DNA of 64,000 bases from Hirsutella rhossiliensis (GCF_020360975.1 NW_025408671.1:744001-808000), one strand, 5' to 3'. Positions 23,578 through 35,326 are shown, counted from the first letter of the stretch. Translations and numbers: made by a program. The notes: generated from the letters alone by a model not told the origin.

Positions 23578-26500
23578 ATGCCCTCTACGTAAATAGGCAG
23601 GGAGGTATATATTACTAAACTTAAAGAAAGCCTCGATTAGACCCCTTAGATTAGGGGAATTAAATCGTTGGCTAAAACATATAAAATATAGGACTATATT
23701 AACCTAGATAGGACCTTAGTGCTTACGGAGCCCGTGGACCTTAGCTGGAGCGGTACTATTGCAGCCCTTAGACTAAAGCCTATAAGGACAGCTTTCCCGG
23801 ACAATAAAGCCGGGTTCGCACGGGCTAAGGAAGACTATAACGAAAGGCTTTAGGAGGCTAAGGAGGAATTCCGCTATTAAGAAAAGATCAACCTTAAGGA
23901 ATATAACCGTTATAAGGCTAAAAAGAAGGCTATAATGTAAATCGAGGAGGTGATTAAGAATTTAATTAGTAAAGGGCTCTAAGGGGAGACCCTTATCTAA
24001 TAGTCGGCAAGAGATAAGATTAAAGAGCTTAAGTAGAAGGTCCTCCCCTCTATCGAGGAAGAGAAGACCTTAATCGACGACCGTTATTAATAAATCATTA
24101 ATATAAAAGGAAGCCGGGACTAGAAGGCATAGGCTAACTAGCTCGACTAAGTAATTATAGACTTAAGAGACCTAGGTATCTCTATAATTAACAATACGAG
24201 GATTCGTTAAGACTTCCTTAAATTAATCGAGGAATAGGATATCGCATAGGCTGCGATGGTTAGGGCTATTGACCTACTTCTTTAACGCACCGGGCAACCG
24301 GAAATAGAGATCCGGATCGTTATTATAGACTTTAAAAGAGAAGTCGGAATCAGGAAGAAGCCACGGCAGAAGACACCCATAATTAACCAGGCTGGTCCCC
24401 GAACATCTAATTAGGGATTAGGAAATAAGCAGCCGCGTAAATGCCCGGCTTGCAATACCTATAATATAAAGAAGGACACCGACTAGTAGGAGTCTTACTA
24501 GAGCTTTAGGGCGATGTTTAGCAAAGACCCCCCTAAGGGCTGGGTTCCTCGCATAGAATAGAAAGCCTCGATTAATAAGTGGCTTAAGGATAACCTAAAA
24601 GATAAGGAAAGGGCGATAGCCTAGAAACCGAGGCAAAATAGGGATAACGATATTACGGTCCCTAATAACAATAACCTAAATAAATAGGTTAATGCTATTT
24701 CTCGAGTATATAATACGCACTAGGGAGAAGAGCCCCTCGAAGATAAGGTTATCTACGATTTAGGGGCTAGCGTGTATATATTTAACGATCTTAGGTAGTT
24801 TAAGGAGGATTCCTTTACCTAGGGATCTATAGAGGAAGTCCGCGTAGGCGAAAACTTACTTTATATCTAGGGGGTAGGATTAGCAACGATTTAGCTTAAA
24901 CGAGTAGTTAAATTACACCTTAAAAACAGCTATTATATCCTAGAAATGCCTATAAGCGTGTTCTCTGCCCGATAAGGGATTCTTACGAAAATCTACTAGA
25001 ACTAGATCACCGGCACGCTCTATCACGAGCCTATAGCTAAGCTCCTTATAAAGCTTAAAGACTTCGAGGACTAATACGTAATCGTAAGCCTTAATAAACT
25101 GCCCTAGAATAGCGTCTTTATTATAAGCCGGAAGCCGAAGCTACTAATAAATAGCACGGCGGACCTATAGCACCGGCGCCTAGGTCACCTAGGACGGGGA
25201 TCCCTCGAGAAGCTCACGACGAGCAGCCTAGGCACTAGGATCAGTGGTCCATCTAGATGCGAATATAAGGTCTATGCTACTAGGAAGGCCCGGAGGCAGG
25301 TCTTACGCGAAGAGCCTACTTTCCGGCTATAAGGGGCGGGAGCCTAATTTAGCTTCGACTTATACCTAGGACTAGTAGAGGGATACGACGGTTTTAAGTA
25401 TTACGCCCTCTTTATATATATAACGACTAGAATGCGTTTCTACTATATAATTAAGAAGAAACCTAAGGTTAGAGAGGCCTTTAAAAAGCTTATAACAATG
25501 TTAAAGGCTAGGTATAGGATCGAGATAGTAATCCTTATAATAGATAGGGAAAAGGCCCTCGTAACGAACGAACTTAAGGACTATATTAAAGGCCTAGGAG
25601 CGTAGTTCTTTATGTCGGCTCTATTAACGCCTATATAGAACGGCCACGCCGAGAGATCCGGAGCCGTGGTTAAAGAGAAAGGCCGGGTTATAGCCCTCGA
25701 CTCTAATATCCCTAATAACCTTTAGCTAGAGACCTACCGTATAGCGGTCTACCTATTAAACCTCACGCTATTTAAAGGGTACGATAAGAGCTAGAGAAGC
25801 CTATATAAGCGTTAGTAGACCTATATTCGGGATAATAACCCCCTATATACCTATATCGGGGAGATCCGTCCTAATATCTTATATCTATAGGTCTTCGGCT
25901 ATATAGCCTATCTAATAATAACTAAGGCGCTAGAATATATAAAGTCGTATAAGAACTAGTCTCCGCTACGCTAACGAGCCTATATTAGGTATCTTATAGG
26001 CTATAAGTTAACGTAGTAATACGTCGTATAGATACTATCGCTCGGCTAAACTAAACTACTAGTCTCGGCGAATGTTTAATTTAACGAATCTATAACGTAC
26101 GACCCGAAAAGGGAAGATAACGCAGAAGCATTTTAGGTTTATATATACGATCTTTTACGCTAAATAGCCGCTATAGACGTCCCTAATAAGGAAGACCCCG
26201 ACGAGGTTAGCCTATATAGATACTCCGATAAAGAGATATATAACGATATAACGCCTTATGCTTTAGGAGTCTTAGAGGGCGCCGCATTAACCTAGAGTAT
26301 AGGCAAGACAAAGAGGGCATCTTAGGCAATAGATACCTACCCGTATATTTCTCCTCCTAGCACGGAGAAGGGAGCACCGGAAGAAACCCCGACACCTTCT
26401 CTACTATAGGGCGTTGGCCCTAATATAATACCACAATCAGTCACCTAATATAGGGGCGATTACACGGAAGTGGATTCACCCTCCTAGAGCTCTATAACCA

Positions 26501-28515
26501 CGTAGGCCGAGGAGGCGCCTCGCATCTCGTTAGGGACGCTAATTCGAGACGAATTAAATAAGGCCCCTCCTAGCCTAGGGGGTAAGGCGGTTATAGAGCC
26601 ATAATTACTAGAGATTAGTTCGTTGTCCCTCGGGGGTGACTAAGGATCTATATTAGAACAGGCACGGGGGTTAGCCCCTAAGCCTTAGAGGCGCCGTAAG
26701 GCGAAAGACATATCTTAGGGGGTAGACCCTAGTAACTTGATTAAAGGAAAGAGGCCACGCCGGCCGAAGAAGCCCTTTATTAATAATGTTATCGCTATAG
26801 CGTCTAAACATAAGCTTTATATAGACGATGTGCTAATAGCACCTAATTCCTTTAACGCGGCGATGGCCTCGGACTATTTAGCTAAGTAGCGTCGAGCTAT
26901 AGCTACGGAGATTAAGGACTAGGAAAAGCTCTATATATAGGTAAAGGCGTTAAAAAGAACCGTCGAAAAAGACGATTACTTCCTTATCCCGATAAGGTAG
27001 GTCTTCGCATATAAGCTTGACCCCTAGGGGTATATAACACGGTTTAAAGCCCGCCTCGTGGTCCGGGGAGATTAGCAGCTAGAAGATAACGAGGACACCT
27101 ATACGGCGACTCTCCGCGCGAGGACCTTCCGCCTTATAATAGCCCTCTATTGCCTCGAGGATCTTAAGACGGAGCAATACGATATAAAGGCCGCCTTCCT
27201 ATATAATAAGCTTAAGGAGCCGGTTTATTGCTAGTTGCCGCCGGGCTTCTATAAGCCGGGACTATGCCTTAAGCTTCTAAAAGGACTCTACGGGTTGCGA
27301 ATTGCCCTAAGACTCTAGTATAAGGAGCTTATAGGATTCTTTATAAGGCTAGGCGCTTAATAGTTAGTAGAAGATGCCTATATAATAGTCTATAAAGGGG
27401 TTATTATCTTCTTCTTTATAGATAACATCGTTATAATATACCTATCGGACCGGAAGGACGACTAGGAAGAAGTTTATAAGGCTATTATAAACGAATACAC
27501 TATTAACTATATAGGCGAACTGCGTTAGTTCCTTAGAATCGAGGTTATTAGGGATCGGGCCTAGAAGAAGCTATGGCTCTTATAGGCTTTATACCTCTCG
27601 AAAATAGCAAAGAAGTTCTATATCGTCGATAACGATCTAATTATAGGGATACCGTAGATTCCGCTTATAACTAAGGAAATTAGGCCTTATAAGAAGAATG
27701 CTAGCAAGGAAGAGGTGCATTAATACCTCTTAATTGTTAGCTCGATCCTGCACCCGGCGATCTATATAAGACTAGACGTAGCGTTCCTAGTCGGAAAGCT
27801 CGCCTAATTCGGCTATAATCTAGGCCTAAGGCACCGTAGGGAGGCAAGAAGATGCCTCGCATATCTTTATTACACGAGAGATCGCTGCATATGCTTCTTA
27901 GCTAATGCTTCTATAAGGCGGTTCCTCTATATATCGGATTTATTATTCGCCGACGACCAAGAAACTAGGAAGTCTTCCTAGGGTTATGTATTCCTCTTCC
28001 TCGGTGGCCCCGTTAATTGGAAGGCCACCAAACAAGCCACGGTCACGACCTCGTCTATAGAAGCCGAATTGCTTGCTCTGTCGGGCATAGCCAAGGAGCA
28101 AATGCAGTTTGGCCGGTTAATTAAAGAGCTTAGAATCTAGGTTAAAGGCACCAACGAACTTTAGTGTAATAACCTCTAAACTATAAGACTACTGACTAAA
28201 TTAAGTGCCCGGCTTAAAATAAGTCTTAAGCACGTTGACATACACAGGCACTGGCTCCGATAGGAGGTTTAGGACGAAAAGATCTATATTAAATAGATCA
28301 AGTCCGCAGACAACCTAGCCAATAGGATAACGAAAGCGCTGTGTTAACAGAAGCACAACCTCTTCGTCAAATAGCTGGGAATAAAGGGGCGCCCTATCCC
28401 CTCGGATGCACCTCTCGCCGGTAATGATCTTTAGGAACGGCGCGTGGCGCTAACCCGATAATTACCGGATCCTCTTAAAAGCTTATCGGAAGATAAATTA
28501 AGATCTAGGGGGTGA
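23578..28515 (+). pseudogene. Copia-C gag-pol polyprotein relic
   Basis: An ATG at 23578 starts the gag-like part. Protease near 24757 reads DLGAS where Copia has DSGAS (TCA to TTA by RIP). The integrase follows near 25360-25790 (DLYLGLVEGYDGFKYYALF, later NGHAERSGAVVKEKGR). RT covers about 26990-27480, with the catalytic YVDD read as FIDN at 27415-27426. RNase H, near 28030-28330, keeps intact motifs (GGPVNWKATKQATVTTSSIEAE is nearly unbroken; HVDIHRHWLR). Multiple TAG/TAA stops kill the frame. The domain order INT-RT-RH is that of Ty1/Copia. Confidence 0.88.
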
Positions 28516-28848
28516 CGCATGTGCACACTGCAGGGTACCAATAAGGCCATTGCAGTTAACCTCTATAACACTAAGAGCACACTCCTGCGGTATTCGAGAC
28601 AGCCTCGCCAATTACCATTTAATCGGAAAACTAAGCATGCCGATCGGACCTTGTAGACTTAGGAGAATATAGGGTCTAAGCTATTTCACTATTTAGGCTA
28701 ATTTTGCCTTTATTATATGGTCTCAATACTATATATCGCGATAATTATAGCATTCTAATATAACGAAGAGCCTTATTTAATTTATCTAATCAGAAACAAC
28801 TCTCTAATTTGCCTATGGCCTAAAAGACGGCCTACGGCAAAGGGGGTG

Positions 28849-29116
28849 TGTCGGCTAGTATAGGCACCGCTGTTAGTAGGTCACCTAAAGGATCAAGGGA
28901 GGGCCACCTGAAGGATCATTATGAGGCTATGTATCGGGGACCCATAAAGACCTCACGTATAGGGCTAGCTTGGTGCCTATGTAAGTCACCTGAGGGTCCC
29001 TCTGACTACGGCATAAATAGGGCCCTATGGCCGCTTCTTTCTAGCTAGATCATGCATCTTTATCCTTTCTTGTGCTGCCCCTACCTCATGAGTACTAGAA
29101 TAACGGTCCATCGACA
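28849..29116 (+). repeat. 3' LTR of Copia-C (almost un-RIPed)
   Basis: 268 bp retaining most CpA/TpG, so it approximates the pre-RIP state of 23116-23383. Confidence 0.9.
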
Positions 29117-29261
29117 GTAACTTATCAGAGAGTCGCCGTACCGTAGGTCAACATGCAGTATGAAATCACCTCTAACGATGTCGTTGAAACAAAGCTTTAG
29201 TTTCCCACATACGTGCATTCATCTGCGGAATACGTTTTCTTTTAGGATACTAGCGCCATAC
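29117..29261. other. Spacer between Copia-C and pogo element
   Basis: Un-RIPed sequence with no recognised feature, ending at the TA dinucleotide where the pogo element begins. Confidence 0.4.
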
Positions 29262-29263
29262 TA

Positions 29264-29364
29264 CCCGTTGATCTTGGTGTGGGGCCACAGCAGCCCAACT
29301 AAGTGTCTTCGCCACTTAGTTGGCCCAAAAAATCCGGCACAGCCCAAAAAATCCGGCACAGCAG
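29264..29364 (+). repeat. Left TIR of pogo element
   Basis: 101 bp, reverse complement of 31951-32051. It holds a hairpin (29295-29305 with 29313-29323) and two adjacent copies of a 19-bp motif. Confidence 0.88.
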
Positions 29365-29636
29365 GGTCCTCAATTTGGGGTGCAAAATCAAGGGAAATTC
29401 TACGCTTCGCTTCATGGTGCCGTCAATGCGACTTCAAATAGCTAAAATATACATGTGATCAATAGCTGCGGATCACCTAAAGACGCAAGTAACAACGAAA
29501 AGTGAAAAAAATCACGTCTTTGGGCCTATTTAGGAGCTGCCGCCTTCCAGTCGAAGAGATAGGAAGACCGCGTTTGTGAGTCCAAATAGACGTATTATGT
29601 AGTAATTTCGCCTGTTGTGCGTCTCTGAGAGCTATT

Positions 29637-31849
29637 TTATCCATACCTGTGTTCCTGGAGCGTCTGCTGTATCTTGTTGGACGATCGGGTGCGCGGTCGA
29701 GGGCATGGTGTATCGACTACCGCTTCAACCGCTGCTAACGGCGGCGATGAGGGTATATTCTCTTGCGTGTCGAGTAAATTGTCCTCGTCTTCATCGTCGG
29801 CGCCATCCTCACTATGTTTGTCAAGATCGAGGCCTGTGAAATAGACGGTATCGTCACTGCCGGGCAACGACGACATATCTGTAAGTGGGCGAGGTCGGGT
29901 CGCTGCGCGCGCCCTGACATCTCTGGCGGAGTTATTTCTCTTCGTGGTATCATAGAAAAGGATTCCTTGATGGCTCTTTGAGCTCCCGCATGAGGGTATC
30001 GCAACTTTGCTCCAGAGTGTAGAACTCAACGTCTCGTCCCGTAAACTCTAGCCAGGGCTTAAAGTTCAATGTCTTGACTCTGCCATTGACTAACTGCTTC
30101 TTCCCGACTTTATAGTCTTCTCGGATCTTCTGCATCTCTCCACGAACTCGTTTAAGATGCATCCTTATCTCCTGGCGCGTTTGAAGCCGGGTTTGCTTTG
30201 CCTGGAGCTCCTCATACTCCCGGGTGATGTCGGCCATGCTGGAGCTCGTGATAAACTCTCCGCGCGGCCTGACAATCTTGCCTCTCTTCATTCGATTCGC
30301 ATACGCCTGGGTTCGGCTATTCTTATCGCTGACTATGCCCTGGGAATGTGACGCCATCGCGATAGACTCGGTGTTCACTTTCGCAAGAACCCGCAAGTTT
30401 TCTCGTGATGGCGAGCTCATGAGGGGCCCATACCGTTGCCGGATATCATTGAGGGCATCCGCGGCGACTTGGAAACGCGTCTCCGAGGGTAGGAGCGAGG
30501 CGTATGCAGGATTGATCGGCTGCTGTTGTCGTAGCTGCTCGTGGAGGATCTTGGTGATCACCGGCGCTGGGTCGACAGGAAAGAGGCCTGTTTTTCAAAT
30601 GCCGCCATAATGTTATGCCGCGTGAAGCCAGCCTCATATACGTCCTGAAAAGCTGTGAGGAAGTTGACCCGCGAAAATGATATGTTGCCTTCTGCGAGCG
30701 ACTTCCGAAGCGCTTTCTGATGTGCTGACTTTAGTGGCTGGAATACCCCAACATCAAGCGGCTGCATGAGGTGGGTGGAATGTGGAGGAAAATAGCAATG
30801 ATGATATCAAACTTGATACAATACTCAGCAAAGTCAAGGGTGGTATGCCCTGTAAAGCCATCCACAACAAGCAATCGGTAGATCTTCTCGTCGTCAGGCC
30901 GTTGGTTTGGCGGCGCCTCCACGCGACTCATCCCCATGTTGGGGCGCCGAAGATGCTCGTCACAGCCGAACCACTCTTCCAGCGAATTTCCTGACTGTTT
31001 TGCTTGCGCTGACGATGCCCAAGACCAGCAGTTGAAATGCCTTGCCCACTCAAGGTGTATCTCTGCGTTGGAAAAGCCAGTTGGCGACTGGGCAAACCGT
31101 ACGCCTGTCATGATGTCGATGCCGGCCCAGTTGGTGGTAGGGTAATGTTGGAAAACAAGCCAGGGTGGAAGAGAGTCCCCCACTGCGTTAACTGAGGCAA
31201 TTACCGTGCAGGATTCTCGGTTTGCTGGGTCTAAAACTCGGGGCCGGGTGCTCTGACTCTAGTGGTGCGCGTGATGAGAACTTGATGCGTTCTCGCAGGC
31301 ACCCAATGCGTATTCCGGCCTCGTCTTCATTCCAGATCTCTGAACTGCCAATACGGTAGCTGGTGATGATTTCTCGAAGCTTTGAGTAGAAAAATTCGAC
31401 TTCTTCTACCCCGTGGGCTTCAAAGGACTTCCGGGCTCGTTCAACTGCTTTGAGATACGTCTTCGCGATCGCAGGATGACTTCCACGCCAATTGTCAAGC
31501 CAACTTGACGAGACCGGGCGGGCATTGGGATCTCGACGCATTCTTATTGCATTTGCAACAGCTTCAAGTTGCTCTCGTGGCGGGCATGCCGGTGCGTTCC
31601 ATCCACTGTACATACGCAACCAGGGCGTCGTCTTCGTCCTCCGTCAGCGCCAATGGACGCCCTGGAGCACGGGAAAAGGGGTTTCTTATGAAATTAATGG
31701 CTCTCTGTACGGATGAGCTCTTCACATTGTAACGGATGGCCGCATCTCGCACGGAAAGAGGCGTTCTTTTGGTGTTGTTGAGCGACGAACATCGGCTCTG
31801 GGGTCGCGACGAGACGCCAGAACGGCTTTGCTGCCTCCAGGGTAGCCAT
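29637..31849 (-). pseudogene. Pogo/Fot1-like DDE transposase, frameshifted
   Basis: The protein starts MATLEAAKPFW at 31849. A helix-turn-helix region follows (SVRDAAIRYNVKSSSVQRA, about 31760) and a CENP-B/Tc5-type second DNA-binding part (SSWLDNWRGSHPAIA). The DDE catalytic domain shows EIWNEDEAGIRIG (about 31340), YRLLVVDGFTGHTT (about 30870) and MQPLDVGVFQPLKSAH (about 30760). A long charged C-terminal region ends at 29637. The frame shifts at least five times (near 31770, 31570, 31185, 30780 and 30575, and again near 29990), so it is inactive as it stands. Fot1-like transposases cut and paste at TA sites, matching the flanks. Confidence 0.85.
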
Positions 31850-31950
31850 GTTATCTGTCATAATGTATTCCGGCAAAAGATACGTAAATAAAGTCAAGTT
31901 GCGCGAGAAAACGCGGTTGAGATGCATAGGGTTGACGTTTTGGAGGTGGG

Positions 31951-32051
31951 CTGCTGTGCCGGATTTTTTGGGCTGTGCCGGATTTTTTGGGCCAACTAAG
32001 TGGCGAAGACACTTAGTTGGGCTGCTGTGGCCCCACACCAAGATCAACGGG
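31951..32051 (-). repeat. Right TIR of pogo element
   Basis: 101-bp inverted partner of 29264-29364, followed by TA. Confidence 0.88.
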
Positions 32052-32147
32052 TATCCATATACCTAGACTAAATTGGCGCATGCTCGGACAATTAATTCTT
32101 GTCATCTGATGGCGTAATAAGTAACTGTGCTTCGTCGACTGGTCTAA

Positions 32148-32498
32148 CTAAACATACCCGTAGTAAGTGCAAATTCCACACACTTGATGGTTGCACGCGA
32201 AGATTCTTCCTTCGACATCGATCCCGCAATTGCAGATTCGGTGCGTATTTGGGCCCTGCCCGCATGTGCAGCATCGCCAATAGGCATTTAGGCGACTTAG
32301 ATGATAGCCTGGCCTATGGCAGAGACTACCTGTCCTAGTATGTCCTGTGGGTTGGCGATTCCTAGTACACTTTCTCATTCGTCGAGTGACTGGGTCCCTC
32401 GAGGCATGGCGACAGTACTGCGTGTCCCTGCTGGCGTGACCGCAAATATGTTCACGCATGACTGTGCGACATATACTGAATAGACTGAGGAATTTCAA
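32148..32498 (-). CDS. Small Cys-rich protein, unknown
   Basis: An open frame of 116 codons on the minus strand. The N-terminal part has a CGHASRDTQYCRHASRDP pattern and the C-terminal part WRCCTCGQGPNTHRICNCG followed by CNHQVCGIC. The paired CxxC and CxHxxCxxC spacing is like the small zinc-binding cysteine clusters found in many fungal hypothetical proteins. No intron is needed. It could be a metal-binding or nucleic-acid-binding protein; no specific family is recognised. The Cys pattern makes chance unlikely, but expression is unknown, and it starts only about 450 bp from the end of the pogo element. Confidence 0.5.
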   Translation of the reverse strand: MKFLSLFSICRTVMREHICGHASRDTQYCRHASRDPVTRRMRKCTRNRQPTGHTRTGSLCHRPGYHLSRLNAYWRCCTCGQGPNTHRICNCGIDVEGRIFACNHQVCGICTYYGYV

Positions 32499-33095
32499 AA
32501 GCTGCTTGATTGGGTGTAATGCCAGAGTCGTAGGTCAGGACGTTGATTGACCACGAAAATCTATGGTCATATTTTAAAGCGTCCTTTCCGGGCTTATATT
32601 CTCGTCGGAATCGCCCCGACGTTTAATAATGGATGGACAATTGTGTGGAGTGACCAGCATCTTTTAGACAGCCTTAATTACAGCTTCACATGTTGCTTGA
32701 TGTGCTTCAAAGTCTATATGTGGTCGGCACGTCTTTAATGGGATGAGAAGTTGCCAAAGCCAGAGATTTAGACCCCCTGCTTCTTTCCCTTTTCCTTGAT
32801 GGGAGGAATTACTCGTGCACGACTACTGGCTTTGGCTCACCCACTAAAATTACAATAAAGTGGGGGCGGGCGAGTGGGGTAACGCCCGGTCCGTCGGATT
32901 CCCTGCTTGGATTTGGCCGTACCTTTATCCGTGCAACTATGACCTACAACGAGCCAATCAGAACGCACAATCTTTGGGGGATTTACTAAGCAAGTTGTCT
33001 TCCAGCGTGGGTATATTATCCCGTATCGTTAGTCTTGCTTCAGCTTCTTTTAAGCTTCATTACTCTTCTCTCCTATATTCATCGATACTCGAATT
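32499..33095. other. Intergenic, no supported gene
   Basis: Un-RIPed sequence upstream of the kinase-like gene. A plus-strand open frame at 32860-33183 overlaps the start of that gene in another frame and shows no domain. Confidence 0.35.
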
Positions 33096-34160
33096 ATGTT
33101 TGCGCTTTACTACGTCGAGCAAGTATCGTACGGTTGCGGCGATGGAGTCACCCTTCGCATCCGTTGGAACTGCGCGAGAATGATTTTGAATCTCGATCTA
33201 AATCCTTCTCCTGATGCGACGGAAAATTTTCTCATTAAGAAATACACGTCTATATGCCTCGGTGGTAATGAGGAAGAAGTGGATGCGGTTCAAGATGAGA
33301 TTATTGATGTTATCGTTGGAGTTGGAGCTTCTGCATTTGATTAGTTCGCCCCTCCCCTAGCAGAGCCACAATCCAGCCTGCATTCAAATCTTTTTCCGCT
33401 ACAATACTCGTTCAGTCTTATCACGGTTGGGAGCACGATGAAACTGCTTTCCGAAGGATCCTATCGCCTGGAGATGTCTGGAATCCCTAGGAAAGGCTAC
33501 GCAGGGATAGTTCCTATTCCCTGCTTGCAGTCACCAAAACCATAGTTTCCAACATTTTCCTTCTACCTCGACGTCAAAGAAGACTTAAAAGTGCCGAGAT
33601 ATCTGACGACAGATATTGAGGTGCTTAAGAATTTACTTAGGGATGATTATGTTACGTATGTCTTAGTCAATGGGTGTTATATGTGTGCCAAAGTAGGGCG
33701 CGACTTTGATGGCGGAGCGATGCAAAGAGAAATGGATTGCCTCGCCAAAATTACCGCCTACGCCGCTCAGCACCCCTCGCCAGTTAATGTGCCAAAACTT
33801 CTTGGACTAATTGAAACGCCTAACGATGGATATGTCATCGGAATATTGGAGGAATTCATCCCGCATTCTGAGAACCAACAGTTATCAACGTTGGCAACGA
33901 TAGACGATGTCACTGCGATTTCGAAGGAGCGAAAGGAGGCCTGGGTCTTATAGGTTCGACAGACAGTTGATTGGTTGCATCATCATGGCATCATCTGGGG
34001 TGATGGTAAGGCGGATAATGTTCTTGTTCACCCTTATACTGACGAGGCTTGGCTGATTGACTTTGGCGGGGGGAACACGGAGGGTTGGGTTGATGAAAAC
34101 TTAGCGGGGACGTTTGCCGGTGATTATCAGGCTATAGAGAAGATTCACGAGTTTCTATAG
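33096..34160 (+). pseudogene. Protein-kinase-like gene with three in-frame TAG codons
   Basis: One frame of 354 codons runs from ATG 33096 to the stop at 34158-34160 and is broken only by TAG at 33342, 33543 and 33951, each one C-to-T step from CAG. The C-terminal half is a small kinase fold: a Lys-containing strand (YMCAKVGRDFDGG, near 33685), the hinge-like GILEEFIPH, a catalytic loop IIWGDGKADNVLV (33995-34030; Asp and Asn present, His-Arg replaced) and a metal-binding LIDFGGG (34053). This fits fungal kinase-like/APH-like families with a truncated C-lobe. No frameshift is present, so inactivation is recent and RIP-like, unless the TAGs are read through. Confidence 0.75.
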
Positions 34161-34879
34161 ATTTCCTAGGGCCCGGTGGCTTAATGCGTAGTGTATTTTG
34201 TAACATTTCGGTATAATACCTGCATCCTAAAGCAATTCAGAAGTCTTGCAAGAAATCGCCTCTCTGTATGATTGAAGGCTGCAGCGAACTTTGGAGATGT
34301 GACATATCAATGCTGTCGACTTATATAAAATTGGCGTGGCCGTGGTCAAGATGGCCAAAGTCCCTTTTCTTGATATATTCTCAAATATGGTCCCTTCTAC
34401 TTAAGACCGTCTTGCCGACTCTAGCGCTGCAATGGCACTTTCTTTACTATTCATCGGACGGGATATATACTCATAACTCCGGCCAAAACGCTCCCCACAA
34501 AAGAAGTTGAGGTGGTGGATTCCTCTGGCAGGCTACTCAGCCCTTTAGGCCATCTTGCTTGTTACCTTTGTCCTGATAAGCTTTGGCCAATTAGGACATT
34601 TCTCAGCTTCCGTTGAGGAAATAGCAGTGGGCACCTGGAGATCCATTTGCATCCTGGGAATCAGCTTTTACGAGGTAGGTTATTCATTACCAACATATTG
34701 CGTACGTTTCTGATCGAATAAGGTTGCTCGAGTGTTACCGCTCTTGGCGACCTCGAGTCTATCTTGGAGCCGATATACGCTTTGGTGCGTTGTACCAGTT
34801 CAAGTGCTACTGGCTGGTATAAGCCTATGGCAGATAACCTCATCTGGCATCGAACTCGTTTGCACCATCCCACTCATGC
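34161..34879. other. Intergenic, nothing recognised
   Basis: Several short open frames on both strands, none with a domain or consistent coding signal. Confidence 0.35.
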
Positions 34880-35326
34880 ATGACACACACGGCAGTATTG
34901 GTCGTTGCGGCTGCTCATAGCTGGGCCCATTCACGAGAGTTGGGGTCGACATCTACCATGGCCTTTACATCATCCAATGTCGGTGAGCCTTGTGCTTCCA
35001 GCATTTCGTTCGGGCCCGCCACCGTCTCAAGGTTCTCCTTTTCCACCACTTCTTCGGTGTGTCCTGTCACCTCCGGCTTTCATTGGGACAAGCGGCATGC
35101 CTTGGGCATCAGCCTTGCGATTGTTGCTCTGGCCATTTTGTTTCTCGGACTTTCCATGTCGGGAGTTCTTGTCTACTGGAACGCTTTGCAGTGTCTTCTT
35201 TGTGCCGTCATGGTCTCTCAAGGTCAGATCAAATATACCATCCTTGAACAATTAGCTCTTCAAATTGTAGGCTCAGAAAGAGTGCCGGCAGCTATGAAGC
35301 TAGATCTCTCACATATTAGGCATTGA
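34880..35326 (+). CDS. Possible single-pass membrane protein (weak)
   Basis: An open frame of 148 codons. A Ser/Thr-rich stretch is followed by one clear hydrophobic segment (LGISLAIVALAILFLGLSMSG, about 35109-35170) and a short tail. The layout, extracellular Ser/Thr region then one membrane helix, is common in fungal surface sensors, but the frame also overlaps open frames on both strands and I find no family. An internal ATG at 34958 is an alternative start. Treat as tentative. Confidence 0.25.
   Translation: MTHTAVLVVAAAHSWAHSRELGSTSTMAFTSSNVGEPCASSISFGPATVSRFSFSTTSSVCPVTSGFHWDKRHALGISLAIVALAILFLGLSMSGVLVYWNALQCLLCAVMVSQGQIKYTILEQLALQIVGSERVPAAMKLDLSHIRH

Larger units (their letters stand above)
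520..28300. other. RIP-mutated island
   Basis: CpA and TpG dinucleotides are almost absent (for example none in 601-720) while TpA is very frequent and CpG is retained. This is the signature of fungal repeat-induced point mutation, which turns CpA into TpA on either strand. As a result ATG codons are rare, glutamine and tryptophan codons become stops, and coding regions can only be read by tolerating TAG and TAA. The surviving CpA/TpG are mostly in GCA/TGC context. The edges lie inside Copia-A on the left and inside Copia-C on the right. Confidence 0.92.
23116..29116 (+). mobile_element. Copia-C LTR retrotransposon, partly RIPed
   Basis: Two LTRs of 268 bp (23116-23383, 28849-29116) starting TGTCGGCTAG and ending TCGA(C/T)A enclose about 5.5 kb of Copia gag-pol. 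The purine tract AAAGGGGG lies just before the 3' LTR. The 5' LTR and most of pol are RIPed, the last part of RNase H and the 3' LTR hardly at all; observed LTR differences are CpA-to-TpA or TpG-to-TpA changes. No target duplication is seen: GGAC precedes and GTAAC follows. Confidence 0.9.
29264..32051 (-). mobile_element. Pogo/Fot1-type DNA transposon, decayed
   Basis: Terminal inverted repeats of 101 bp (29264-29364 and 31951-32051), starting CCCGTTGATCTTGG, appear identical and are flanked by TA on both sides (29262-29263, 32052-32053), the Tc1/mariner target. Between them lies a minus-strand DDE transposase broken by frameshifts. Each TIR contains an 11-bp-stem hairpin and a tandem duplication of CCCAAAAAATCCGGCACAG. 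The region is not RIPed. Perfect TIRs with a broken transposase suggest it was mobilised in trans or decayed recently. Confidence 0.88.

Noticed and set aside
28848..29048. Open frame starting in the Copia-C 3' LTR
   Set aside because: It lies entirely in the LTR; LTRs of this class are non-coding.
29160..29441. Open frame across the left pogo TIR
   Set aside because: Most of it is TIR sequence, mirrored by a frame in the right TIR.
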